From positions 62,001-126,000 of the forward strand of contig NZ_JAPDMX010000005.1 in assembly GCF_025971955.1 (NCBI RefSeq): DNA of 64,000 bases. The letters are read 5' to 3'. Of the stretch, positions 46,346-55,208 are shown piece by piece. The notes below the pieces were generated by a model that did not search any database, was not told where the DNA came from, and saw only the letters and a list, made by a program, of their open reading frames with translations. A program made the translations under genes and the position numbers. How positions within the stretch are numbered: position 1 is the stretch's first letter; each line of letters opens with the position of its first letter. The DNA is from Shewanella subflava. GTDB taxonomy: Bacteria; Pseudomonadota; Gammaproteobacteria; Enterobacterales; Shewanellaceae.

Positions 46346-47029
46346 TTACATGCCCGCACAGACCGCGCTCTCCTTATGCGCACTCGCACCAAAATGAGGC
46401 GCACCACTTTCAGACACGGCCGAATCTCTCGAAGCGTGTTGAACCGTTTGTGGCGTCATCAGGGCAACAATTTGGGCCGACATCTGCGCTATCGTCAGCC
46501 CTTTTTGCATCGCTTGTTGTTGAATAATTTGGTGCGCTTTATCTTCAGTAAAACCTTGATGCATTACGATCAATTTGGCTTGTGCGATGAGTTTCAATTG
46601 CTTCATTTCATCGGTTAGTTTTTTAAATTCATTTCTGGTGTTATTCGCCGCCACAAAACGCACTTTTGCCAAGCGGACTAAATCGCTTAACCTACTGGCT
46701 GCCAAGCTTTCAGGAACAAAAGTCAGTCTGCCACAAGCCAGTAATTCAGTCAGTTGTTGTAAATGCCAATGGTTAGCGTTGACAATAAATACGCTCGGTT
46801 TAACCGTTAAAGCGCGTTGTATAAACCCCTGCATTGGGTGTGTTAATGTGTCAACCAAGACTAAAATCATGTCATAATTTGACTGCTGATAGTTTTTTTC
46901 TGCTGTGCTAATAGAACCAATATGATCAACTTCGCCCATTGAATTTAACACCGCCTGATACTGTTCTAGGCGCAAAGCTGCGTCATTAAGTTTTAGAAAG
47001 GTAGCGTCATATAATATTAAACTGCGCAT
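46346..47029 (-). CDS. nasT: NasT-type ANTAR antitermination regulator
   Basis: The 227-residue protein has an N-terminal receiver-like domain (about 1-125; RSLILYDATFLKL, YDMILVLVDT) and a C-terminal ANTAR domain (about 135-195). The latter has the three-helix LKLIAQAKLIVMHQGFTEDKAHQIIQQQAMQKGLTI segment. ANTAR proteins bind paired hairpins in leader RNA and prevent termination. It is the last gene of the nasA-cobA-ybiB-like operon and overlaps its predecessor by 13 bases. No nasS is next to it in this window. Confidence 0.85.
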   Translation of the reverse strand: MRSLILYDATFLKLNDAALRLEQYQAVLNSMGEVDHIGSISTAEKNYQQSNYDMILVLVDTLTHPMQGFIQRALTVKPSVFIVNANHWHLQQLTELLACGRLTFVPESLAASRLSDLVRLAKVRFVAANNTRNEFKKLTDEMKQLKLIAQAKLIVMHQGFTEDKAHQIIQQQAMQKGLTIAQMSAQIVALMTPQTVQHASRDSAVSESGAPHFGASAHKESAVCAGM

Positions 47030-48216
47030 ACTCTATCCTTAGCATCGAAAGATGCATCATCAGGGGAATGTTTTAGCAATCTGTTGACACGTTCAATACG
47101 ATTAGGCGCGGTAAAAGAAAGTCTTTCAGACCAGCATTGTTGTGCCAATAATAGGTTCTCTTTTACATCGAGCGGCTTTGAAGACGATACTTGCTGTAAA
47201 CATAAGACTAAACATAAGGTTGCTTCTACACTGCTAAGGGCTTGATCAATCATGGAGTCGGTCATTTCATCTGCCAATATGGATGATTCAAAAGGCAAAA
47301 TGGTGTGCCAAAGGTGGGCAAGACTCTGGGCAGCTAATTCAGACTGGCCCACTTTTGCACCACTAAAGCCTTCTAATACCGTGGGTAAAGCACATGCACT
47401 AAATTGCAACTTACTACCTGATGATTTTTTAATAAAACGCACATCGGTTGTCACGCGGGGATTAACTTCGGTTTCCCCCTGCAGCCCTTTAAAAATAGCA
47501 ATAGTCCCCTGTTGGTAATCACCTTCGGCAAAAAGCATTTCTGCAATGCTTTGGTGCAAGTCATCTAAACCTGGATGAAAATAGCTCCTTAAACTGAGTA
47601 CTGCATTGGCTGGGTTCATGCACCGGGATGCCGTTTGAATAAGGCTGCGTAACCCTAGTTCTTGGTGTAATAAACGGCAATCATCAAGTACAGGGGCAAG
47701 AACACCTGCATGCACATAAACGATACCGTTAGCTTGCAATGCTTGTTCGGCTTCCATGACGGTTTTAGCACTGGCAATATTAAGCGCTTCAATACACGAC
47801 TCAACATGACGGCGATGCGGTAATGCCAAGCTATCGCCATGCAACATCACCCGTAAACCTTTTGTGGCCAACACTTTTGCCACCAGCAGCAACCAGGGCA
47901 ATTGCTCACGTTTGCCTGCATATACAGGCCAATCAACATCAACCTGTATTGCTTGCCAGCGAGCATCTATGGTGTGTTTTAATCCGCTAACGACCCCAGC
48001 AACCTCAGCTGCTGTCTCGCCTCTCACTCGCATTAGCATCATGGCACTGGCCATTTGAGCTTGCGTCACTTTGCCTTTGGCAAACCCTTGAATAAGCAAA
48101 CTTGATTCTGCAAATGTTAAAGTACGAGCACCTTTTTCTCCTTTCCCTAATGCCTTAATGAATAATCTAAAATCAAATTCGTCTACAGGAGCTAACTCAA
48201 ATTCCGCTTTAGGCAT
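47017..48216 (-). CDS. TrpD2/YbiB-like glycosyl-transferase family protein
   Basis: The 399-residue protein belongs to the anthranilate-phosphoribosyltransferase-like family (TrpD2/YbiB): N-terminal helical domain (EFDFRLFIKALGKGEKGARTLTFAES), LLLVAKVLATKGLRVMLHG and C-terminal SGAKVGQSELA. The PRPP-binding loop of TrpD is not conserved, as in YbiB, which binds nucleic acid. I choose the ATG at 48216, which overlaps the cobA stop. Its presence in a nitrate operon is unexplained. Confidence 0.75.
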   Translation of the reverse strand: MPKAEFELAPVDEFDFRLFIKALGKGEKGARTLTFAESSLLIQGFAKGKVTQAQMASAMMLMRVRGETAAEVAGVVSGLKHTIDARWQAIQVDVDWPVYAGKREQLPWLLLVAKVLATKGLRVMLHGDSLALPHRRHVESCIEALNIASAKTVMEAEQALQANGIVYVHAGVLAPVLDDCRLLHQELGLRSLIQTASRCMNPANAVLSLRSYFHPGLDDLHQSIAEMLFAEGDYQQGTIAIFKGLQGETEVNPRVTTDVRFIKKSSGSKLQFSACALPTVLEGFSGAKVGQSELAAQSLAHLWHTILPFESSILADEMTDSMIDQALSSVEATLCLVLCLQQVSSSKPLDVKENLLLAQQCWSERLSFTAPNRIERVNRLLKHSPDDASFDAKDRVCAV

Positions 48217-49099
48217 AACGCACCTCATTCAAATAGCTTTCATCTTGCTGAGCACCGATACATTTGTCTTGCCCATGCTCAATACTGGCTAACAGTTGAC
48301 TCAGTTGCTGACCGACAGCAACCACTTCACCAATGATGATCAAGGTTGGCCCTGAATCTTTAATGGTTAACGCATCAGCGCCCATATCAGCGATGTTTGA
48401 ATAAGTAATTAATTGATTGCTGCGACCGCCATTAGTCACAAATGCCACTGGAAGCTGAGTCGTGCATTTAGCTGCCATTAAGCCTGATGAAATCGAGGCT
48501 GCTTGTTCTTTTCCCATGTAAAAAACTAAAGTCGATTGCGCCGCTAATAATGCATGCCACTGCTTAGGGGCACTGGCGTTAGCCCCATCAGTCATTCTTG
48601 TGCCTGTGATTAAAGTGACACTGCGCGCCATTCCGCGAAAGGTTAGCGGGATCCCCGTACTTGATGCACATCCTAATGCTGCGGTCACACCGGCAAAAAA
48701 CTGCGAACGAATGCCCCGCTTTGCAAGGTATAAAGCCTCTTCACAACCTCGGCCAAAAATATGCGGGTCACCGCCTTTTAAACGCACGACTTTTAACCCT
48801 TGTCGCGCTAATTTTGCTAATAGCTGGTTAATATCATCTTGTTTAACGCTGGGTTGACCGCATCGTTTACCCACAAAGTGTCGCTGACATTGAGGACTAA
48901 CTAAGGTCAAAATGTCACTGCTAACAAGGCTATCAAATACCAAAGCATCTGCCTGAGCCACAATGCGCGCCGCTTTAATGGTCATCAAGTCTAATTGACC
49001 GCAGCCCGCACCGACTATCGCAACATCGCCAGCGTTAAAGGCATCTGTTTGACCAAATGTCACGGGGGAATGATTAATCATTGCATCGACGTTATTCAT
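48209..49099 (-). CDS. cobA: Uroporphyrinogen-III C-methyltransferase
   Basis: The 296-residue SAM-dependent methyltransferase has VGAGCGQLDLMTIKA and VRLKGGDPHIFGRGCEE, the SUMT signatures. It makes precorrin-2, the siroheme precursor needed by NirB. It lacks the CysG dehydrogenase/ferrochelatase domain, so another protein must finish siroheme. Its ATG overlaps the nasA stop, and the next gene overlaps its end. Confidence 0.93.
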   Translation of the reverse strand: MNNVDAMINHSPVTFGQTDAFNAGDVAIVGAGCGQLDLMTIKAARIVAQADALVFDSLVSSDILTLVSPQCQRHFVGKRCGQPSVKQDDINQLLAKLARQGLKVVRLKGGDPHIFGRGCEEALYLAKRGIRSQFFAGVTAALGCASSTGIPLTFRGMARSVTLITGTRMTDGANASAPKQWHALLAAQSTLVFYMGKEQAASISSGLMAAKCTTQLPVAFVTNGGRSNQLITYSNIADMGADALTIKDSGPTLIIIGEVVAVGQQLSQLLASIEHGQDKCIGAQQDESYLNEVRYA

Positions 49100-51912
49100 T
49101 AAGCGACATCCTCTTTAATGGGTTTAGCATATTCATGTCCAACTTCTGACTCATCAATTGAGGGAGCAAATGTTAACGCCTCCTCCCAATGTTTTTGAGC
49201 ACATTGCCTTACTTCACTATTACAGCTGCCACACTTTCGACCACACCCTAAGCTTGATTGTGTGGCATCTAAAATCTGCTCAAATTGAACATGCTTTATG
49301 CCCTTAAGCAGTACTTGTTGATTAAATTGACGATTAACCTCATCGCCAATCGCTGCATCGGTTATCCCAGTGCAACTGCAAATAACGGGACTATTTCCGG
49401 CTTTTAGCTGTTGGTGTAGTTGGTTTAGCAATTTGGGGGTTAACGTTTGACCAATAAGCGCGTTCATCGTTTCTAACGCGATATTTACCGGTTGATTTGA
49501 TAGGACTTTAAGTGCAATTAATCGGCCTTTATCGGTATTGCATTGGATGTGTAATTGCTGGCTTTTTCCGGTGTTAGCATCAAGCATCACAGTCCATTTC
49601 AACGAAAATGGCGAAGCCTGATACGCAAACCCCTCTTGCTGATCAGCAAAACCAAGGTGATAACAAATCCCTGTCGTCAGTGTTTGTGCAACCTGCCAAG
49701 TTAGTCCTTGAGCTTGTGCATCATGATCACCAAATACGACACCTTGTAAAGCCAGCTTAACGGGAAATAATCTCACTGGCTGACATTTAAAACCAGGTTG
49801 TTTTGAAACAGGATCAAATCGATTATCAATAGCCTGATTGACCCCTTTGCCCAGTGAAAACTGTTCAGACCAATGCATCGACATATTGGCGAGACTCAGG
49901 GGCAAATCATCATCAACCGTCACCCGAGCAAGGGTAAATGATGTGTCAGTAGCCGATTGGATCTGTGCAAGTTCACCTGCCACTAAATCAAATGGTTTAA
50001 GCAAACGAGAATGTAAACTCAGCGTTGGCTCAGGTACATTTGCACGCAAACTAGCAATATGCCCAGTTCGGGTCATGGTATGCCATTGATCACGACTGCG
50101 ACCACTATTAAGTAACAAGGTTAACGGTTGTTGATCAAGTGAATCCCCTTGGTGATGATTTAACACCTCAATCTTTTTCGCCGGTGCTATAAATTGCGCT
50201 TTACCGCTGGGGGTCGAAAATTGAGCATCAGTAAACACCCTTTGATGCTGTTGACCAATTTGTTGCTGGGTTGCCACAGGCCATTGTGTCGGAGGTAATG
50301 TATCGTATTGTGCTTTTGTCAGCCCAGCCAAACCTCCTAGATTAAATCGCTTATGCGGAAATGCATGATTAACTGTTTGACTCAATAAAGCATATTCAGA
50401 AAAAATTGCGGCATTATCTTGGTACTCAAAACCACTAAAACCCATGTTGATGGCAACTTGAGATAGCGCCCACCAATCGGGTTTAGCCTGACCTTTTGCC
50501 GCAATGAATCCTCGTTGGCGGGTAATGCATCTTTCACTGTTGGTCACAGTGCCGCATTTCTCTGACCAGCCCTGAGCAGGCAATAGCACATCTGCCAGTT
50601 TTGCCGTATCGGAGTCGGGGCTCACCTCTGAAACCACCACAAAGGGGCAATCGGCAAGTGCTTTGGCAATTTTGTCACTTTCGGGTAAAGACACAACCGG
50701 ATTGGTTCCCATTATCCAAATCGCTTTTATATTGCCCTTGGCGAGTGCATCAAACATCTCAACCGCTGCTAATCCAGGCTTAGTAGCAACATGGTCGCAT
50801 TGCCAAAAGTCAGCAAGCAACGCTTGCTCTTGCTCAGAAAACCCCATGTGACTGGCTAATTGTGTAGCAAGCCCCCCGACTTCTCGCCCTCCCATGGCAT
50901 TTGGCTGTCCGGTCAACGAAAAGAATCCCGCGCCTGCTTGGCCTATTTGCCCTAGCGCAAGGTGGCAATTAATGATGGCATTAGTGGTATCTGTACCGAT
51001 TACTGACTGGTTAACCCCCTGACACGATGCGGTAACCACTTTTGTATGTGAGCTAAATAAATGATAAAACGCTGTGAGATCAACAGCTGATACACCCACA
51101 GTGTTAGCCAGTGCGGCTAAATTACCACTGACTCTTTGGGCATGTTCAATAACAGTTTCAAATCCTTCAGTATGGTTTTTAATATATTCATCATTAAGAC
51201 ATTGGTTATCAGCTAGATACCCTAGTAATCCAACAAATAAACTTAAATCGGCACCTGGACTGACTGCAAGATGTAAATCTGCTTGTTTTGCGGTTGCGGT
51301 CGAGATCGGGTCGATCACCACTAATTTACAGCCATGGGTTTGCTTTGCAGCAAGCATTCGCTGGAACAACACCGGATGAGTCCATGCAGTGTTGGCACCG
51401 ATTAACACGATAACTTCTGCTTGTTCAAAATCTTGATAGCATCCAGGCACCACATCTTCACCAAAGGCCCGTTGCATTGCACTGACTGCAGATGACATAC
51501 ACAAGCGTGAATTGGTATCCACATTGGCTGTTTTTAAATAGCCTTTAGCAAATTTATTGGCGACATAATAATCTTCCGTAAGTAACTGACCTGACAAATA
51601 CAGGGCGACGGAGTTAGGACCATGTTGTGCAATTGTTTGTTGAAATTTGTCGGCAATTAATCGTGTTGCGACATCCCACTCAAGCGGTTTGCCCGAACGT
51701 AATTTGGGATAACGTAGGGTATTGGGTTGGTTAAGACTCAGTAAAAGCTTTTCACCTTTGGCACATAAACGACCAAAGTTAGCAGGATGTGAGCTATCGC
51801 CTTTGAGGGTGAGAGATAGATTGGATTCAGCAAGTGTCTGTGAAGAATGATGGCTTATGGTCAGCCCACAACCCACCCCACAATATGCACAACTTGATTG
51901 AATTTCCGCCAT
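49099..51912 (-). CDS. nasA: NasA, assimilatory nitrate reductase catalytic subunit
   Basis: The 937-residue molybdopterin oxidoreductase has an N-terminal [4Fe-4S] motif (CAYCGVGCGL) and MGD-binding segments such as GQPNAMGGREVGGLA and IMGTNPVVSLPE. A C-terminal BFD-like [2Fe-2S] domain follows (CSCTGITDAAIG, LGCGRKCGSCNSEV). It reduces nitrate to nitrite in the cytoplasm. I choose the ATG at 51912 because the sigma-54 promoter puts the transcript start at about 51942. The ATG at 51936 would then be only six bases from the 5' end, while 51912 has AGG about eight bases upstream. No NasB-type reductase is adjacent. Confidence 0.92.
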   Translation of the reverse strand: MAEIQSSCAYCGVGCGLTISHHSSQTLAESNLSLTLKGDSSHPANFGRLCAKGEKLLLSLNQPNTLRYPKLRSGKPLEWDVATRLIADKFQQTIAQHGPNSVALYLSGQLLTEDYYVANKFAKGYLKTANVDTNSRLCMSSAVSAMQRAFGEDVVPGCYQDFEQAEVIVLIGANTAWTHPVLFQRMLAAKQTHGCKLVVIDPISTATAKQADLHLAVSPGADLSLFVGLLGYLADNQCLNDEYIKNHTEGFETVIEHAQRVSGNLAALANTVGVSAVDLTAFYHLFSSHTKVVTASCQGVNQSVIGTDTTNAIINCHLALGQIGQAGAGFFSLTGQPNAMGGREVGGLATQLASHMGFSEQEQALLADFWQCDHVATKPGLAAVEMFDALAKGNIKAIWIMGTNPVVSLPESDKIAKALADCPFVVVSEVSPDSDTAKLADVLLPAQGWSEKCGTVTNSERCITRQRGFIAAKGQAKPDWWALSQVAINMGFSGFEYQDNAAIFSEYALLSQTVNHAFPHKRFNLGGLAGLTKAQYDTLPPTQWPVATQQQIGQQHQRVFTDAQFSTPSGKAQFIAPAKKIEVLNHHQGDSLDQQPLTLLLNSGRSRDQWHTMTRTGHIASLRANVPEPTLSLHSRLLKPFDLVAGELAQIQSATDTSFTLARVTVDDDLPLSLANMSMHWSEQFSLGKGVNQAIDNRFDPVSKQPGFKCQPVRLFPVKLALQGVVFGDHDAQAQGLTWQVAQTLTTGICYHLGFADQQEGFAYQASPFSLKWTVMLDANTGKSQQLHIQCNTDKGRLIALKVLSNQPVNIALETMNALIGQTLTPKLLNQLHQQLKAGNSPVICSCTGITDAAIGDEVNRQFNQQVLLKGIKHVQFEQILDATQSSLGCGRKCGSCNSEVRQCAQKHWEEALTFAPSIDESEVGHEYAKPIKEDVA

Positions 51913-51952
51913 TTCTATACCTATTTGTTCACCCATTAATTGCTTTTAATAT

Positions 51953-51968
51953 CGCAACATATGTGCCA
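51953..51968 (-). promoter_or_regulatory. Sigma-54 promoter of the nasA operon
   Basis: TGGCACATATGTTGCG on the minus strand has GG and GC ten bases apart and matches the -24/-12 consensus at all specified positions but two (one in the central G, one at the last base). The start would be near 51942. Confidence 0.88.
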
Positions 51969-52031
51969 AATATTTATCGAATTGAAATTTAAGGAGTTTT
52001 ATAGATAGAGCAATAAAAAGAGTTTAGATTT

Positions 52032-52070
52032 GTGCAACACAAGTGCAAGTAATCGCACCAAATTTGCGCA
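52032..52070 (-). promoter_or_regulatory. Probable NtrC enhancer sites upstream of nasA
   Basis: TGCGCAAATTTGGTGCG (52054-52070, minus strand) is a near-dyad close to the NtrC consensus TGCACC-N5-GGTGCA. It is centred about 120 bases upstream of the sigma-54 start. A second weaker site, TTGCACTTGTGTTGCAC (52032-52048), contains two GCAC half-sites in direct orientation 22 bases closer. Confidence 0.55.
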
Positions 52071-52145
52071 TCTTATTGAAATAAAACAAATTTAAATACC
52101 ACTTTAGAGGTATACTTTATTTAAGTAAGTAAATTTTTTATCCTA

Positions 52146-52180
52146 AAAAATGACAATGCTGACCATCATGTCAGCATTGT
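52146..52180 (-). terminator. Intrinsic terminator of cctA
   Basis: ACAATGCTGAC and GTCAGCATTGT form an 11-bp stem followed on the minus strand by CATTTTTTAGG. Confidence 0.9.
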
Positions 52181-52202
52181 GGCTATTTCATTTGGGTGAC
52201 GA

Positions 52203-52538
52203 TTATTTAGCAATACGGCCATCATCATGGCAGGCTTCACAGGTAGGCTTATCACCCACATTCACATCATGTACCGCGTGGCAATCTGCACACATCAGCA
52301 TCCCTTCATGGGGCTTATGATTATCGTCCATTTCAGCTAACGAACCATGGCAGCTTTGACATTGTTCAAACTCATAGGCGCCATCCGCTGAGGGCTCTTC
52401 ATTGGCATGACAACTTTCACAGCCATTCATACCCGCATGATAATCTGCTAGATTTTCGCCTTCAGCCCATGTTGCAGCTGAAAATATTAACGCCATCAGA
52501 CAAGCAGCTAATATTGCGTATAAGTATTGATTTTTCAT
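52203..52538 (-). CDS. cctA: Small tetraheme cytochrome c (CctA/STC type)
   Basis: The 111-residue secreted cytochrome has a signal peptide (about 1-25, ATWAEG) and four CxxCH haem sites: CESCH, CQSCH, CADCH and CEACH. It has additional distal His residues. It matches the small tetraheme cytochromes that shuttle electrons through the Shewanella periplasm. I use the ATG at 52538 (MKNQYL), close behind GGAG; a longer reading adds 13 residues with no signal character. Confidence 0.93.
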   Translation of the reverse strand: MKNQYLYAILAACLMALIFSAATWAEGENLADYHAGMNGCESCHANEEPSADGAYEFEQCQSCHGSLAEMDDNHKPHEGMLMCADCHAVHDVNVGDKPTCEACHDDGRIAK

Positions 52539-52802
52539 ATCACTCCACCTTAACCAGGGTATAAAGTTGACTAACAATGATGGCGCTCATTTTCACACTC
52601 ATTATTATCCTTGGCATTGTTATTTTAAAAGCCAGTCGTGTTGCTCTAAGCTTAGTGGCGTCGTGTTAACAGTGTTCCACTTAGCGCCAATGGATTAACC
52701 CATAGTTTTTAAACAACGATTTACACTATAACAACACTTTATCATGCTGATAAACCCGAAAATGAGAACTAACTCAATTAGCGCTACATTTAACAAAAGC
52801 AA

Positions 52803-52833
52803 AAAAAACTGGAGCACATGGCTCCAGTTTTTT
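52803..52833. terminator. Terminator of htpX (bidirectional)
   Basis: AAAAAACTGGAGC, loop ACATG, GCTCCAGTTTTTT, 27 bases after the htpX stop. Confidence 0.9.
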
Positions 52834-52859
52834 AGCATTTTTAATTAAGGCAATTTAAA

Positions 52860-53723
52860 TTAGCTGTTTTTCAATGCTGCGATACGTTTTTCTAATGGTG
52901 GGTGACTCATTAGAAACTCAGCCATTGAACGCTTACCATTAATACCTAATGCTGACATTTGCGCTGGCATCGCACCGGTTTCAGGACCGTGCTTCAATCG
53001 TTCAAGCGCAGCAATCATTTTGTTTTTGCCAGCCAAGCGTGCAGCACCTTCATCGGCTCTGAACTCGCGAATACGAGAGAAGTAAGCAACGATCATCGAC
53101 GCTAAAATACCAAATAGCATATCGAGTACAAATACCACACCCATATAAGCAAACGTGCCTAATCCTTCACCGTCCTCGCTGTTGTTTGAAACCACATTAT
53201 TAATAATGCCAGCGACAACACGTGCCGCAAAAATAACAAAGGTATTAACCACACCTTGAATTAACGTCAGGGTTACCATATCACCGTTAGCTACGTGGCT
53301 AACTTCATGAGCAAGTACGCCTTCAATTTCATCTTGAGTCATGCCATATAGCAGACCAGAACTTACCGCAACCAATGAATTATTCTTACTTGGGCCAGTA
53401 GCAAACGCATTCATCTCAGGTGATTGATAAATTGCCACCTCGGGCATTTTTATCCCAGCTTGTTCTGCTTGACGCGCTACGGTTTCAACTAACCAGCGCT
53501 CAGTATTATCACGTGGATGAGTGATAACTTCACAACCCATTGTTTTCTTTGCCATCCATTTTGAAATGGCTAAACTGATAAATGCGCCACCAAAACCGAA
53601 AATGGCAGCAAATACTAATAATCCACTCATCGTAGAAGTATTCACCCCTAGAATAGACATTACAATTGAGGCCACTAGCAAAATTGCCATGTTGGTCGCA
53701 ATTAACAAAAAGATACGCTTCAT
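52860..53723 (-). CDS. htpX: HtpX, membrane-embedded zinc protease
   Basis: The 287-residue protein has two N-terminal hydrophobic helices (about 4-26 and 33-52), the zinc site HEVSH (residues 139-143), and two further helices in the middle ([33 protein letters not shown]). [12 protein letters not shown] supplies the third ligand. HtpX degrades misfolded membrane proteins along with FtsH. The ATG at 53723 follows AGGAG; a frame open further upstream adds 44 residues with no counterpart in HtpX proteins. Confidence 0.94.
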   Translation of the reverse strand: MKRIFLLIATNMAILLVASIVMSILGVNTSTMSGLLVFAAIFGFGGAFISLAISKWMAKKTMGCEVITHPRDNTERWLVETVARQAEQAGIKMPEVAIYQSPEMNAFATGPSKNNSLVAVSSGLLYGMTQDEIEGVLAHEVSHVANGDMVTLTLIQGVVNTFVIFAARVVAGIINNVVSNNSEDGEGLGTFAYMGVVFVLDMLFGILASMIVAYFSRIREFRADEGAARLAGKNKMIAALERLKHGPETGAMPAQMSALGINGKRSMAEFLMSHPPLEKRIAALKNS

Positions 53724-54416
53724 TTTAGCTCCTGTGTTGGCAACATTGCCGATAGCAAAACATTCTACAGACATATTATGTCCGATTAAACGATTTTCAA
53801 GGTTTAGGTAGATTAAATTTGATTTAATTTCTTCAAACACCCTATTTTGTCGCAAATTCTAGGTAGCAATACTTAATTGAAACTTAAATCAGTAATAAAG
53901 GGCTAACTATCTGTAAATTAGTTAAATTATGATAATAATCTCAGTTAAATATGCGTGTTTTGATAAAATGCTTAAGCATGCTTTAATACCCATTCATTTT
54001 GCGGTCAATACCGATGATATTAAGCATAAAAATTGAATTTACTGCTATCTAGGGTTGTTTATCTTGGTTTATTTTTTATGTAGAGAAATAACATGACGTT
54101 AGGCAAGGCTGATAATGGCGGGCATAATTACCCTACGCCTAGGTTATCCAACGCAGTGTAAAGTCATTTTAGCCTCAACCTGAAGAACCGTGGCTATTTT
54201 CCAACCATTGTGCCCGCAAATTCACTTTTTGAGCAGACTAAACCGCGTTTATTTGTGATTGCATAACAGAAAAATAGCCGACTGCATAATTTATCAACAA
54301 CAAAAACCACCCCAGTTATTTCACATGCATTCGGGGTCGTTAGTACCTTGCAAAATAGAACTTTGTTAATATGACATCAATTGAATGTCATTCCCCCAAC
54401 TTTAAAAGGATCTTTC
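53724..54416. other. Long divergent intergenic region, htpX and pepE
   Basis: The 693 bp contain no confident gene. One open frame of 22 codons (54093-54161) exists, with only a weak ribosome site. The region before pepE contains an AT-rich segment that should hold its promoter. I see no family RNA or repeat. Confidence 0.5.
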
Positions 54417-55124
54417 ATGTCAGCTAACGCCTTACTATTAAGCGCTTCTAGAGTAGGTAATACGCCTTATTTACAACACGCACTCGAGTTTATAGAACCA
54501 TTATGTGCTAATACGCGTAAGTGGGTTTTTATTCCCTATGCAGACGTTGGCATGAGTTATGACCAATATCTTGAAAAAGTCCGTCAAGGGTTATCTGCTC
54601 TTCCTATCACCATTAATGGCATTCATGAATTTGGCGATCCGAAGCAAGCAATTAAAGATGCCGATGGCATCTTTGTAGGTGGAGGAAATACATTCCAATT
54701 AATCAATGAACTTTATCGTTACGATCTCATTCATCTAATTAAAGAACGGGTCAATCTGGGTAAACCTTATGTTGGCTGGAGTGCGGGTTCAAACATCGCC
54801 GGATTATCCATTCGAACCACTAACGATATGCCGATTATTGAGCCTCCCTCGTTTGCCGCAATCAGCTTAGTCCCTTTTCAGATTAATCCTCACTACAGCA
54901 ACTATCAAGCACCTGGGCATAATGGTGAAACCCGCGCACAACGTTTATTTGAATTTACCCAAGTTGATCCATTAACCCCCATCATCGCCATTCAAGAGGG
55001 TAGCGCGTTAAAGCTTCAAGGCGATAAGCTGACACTCGTGGGTGACAAGTTAGGATATTTATTCCATGGTGAGCAGCAGGAAGTCGAGATTAATGCAGGC
55101 AGTGATTTAAGCCAATATTTATAA
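54417..55124 (+). CDS. pepE: Dipeptidase E (alpha-aspartyl dipeptidase)
   Basis: The 235-residue S51 peptidase has the catalytic Ser122 in [10 protein letters not shown] and the conserved [11 protein letters not shown]. Escherichia coli PepE is 229 residues. It hydrolyses dipeptides with N-terminal aspartate. The start is the ATG at 54417, seven bases after AAAAGGA. It is followed by a hairpin terminator. Confidence 0.92.
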   Translation: MSANALLLSASRVGNTPYLQHALEFIEPLCANTRKWVFIPYADVGMSYDQYLEKVRQGLSALPITINGIHEFGDPKQAIKDADGIFVGGGNTFQLINELYRYDLIHLIKERVNLGKPYVGWSAGSNIAGLSIRTTNDMPIIEPPSFAAISLVPFQINPHYSNYQAPGHNGETRAQRLFEFTQVDPLTPIIAIQEGSALKLQGDKLTLVGDKLGYLFHGEQQEVEINAGSDLSQYL

Positions 55125-55159
55125 AGAAATTCTCACAATATTATAAAATAGTTTCATTA

Positions 55160-55190
55160 AAGAGCCTATCTTACTTAAGATGGGCTTTTT
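55160..55190. terminator. Terminator between pepE and the MATE gene
   Basis: AGCCTATCTTA and TAAGATGGGCT form an imperfect stem followed by TTTTTAAT, between converging genes. Confidence 0.75.
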
Positions 55191-55208
55191 AATGTGTGTT
55201 AAACCATA

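Noticed and set aside
46355..46420. NtrC-like site in the nasT 3' end upstream of nirB (TGCGCC/GGTGCG)
   Set aside because: The half-sites are seven rather than five bases apart and lie within coding sequence; not convincing without binding data.
53724..53855. N-terminal extension of HtpX by 44 residues
   Set aside because: The extension lacks homology to HtpX, and AGGAG is correctly placed for the ATG at 53723.
54093..54161. 22-codon open frame between htpX and pepE
   Set aside because: Only a weak ribosome site, and no hydrophobic, charged or other distinctive pattern.
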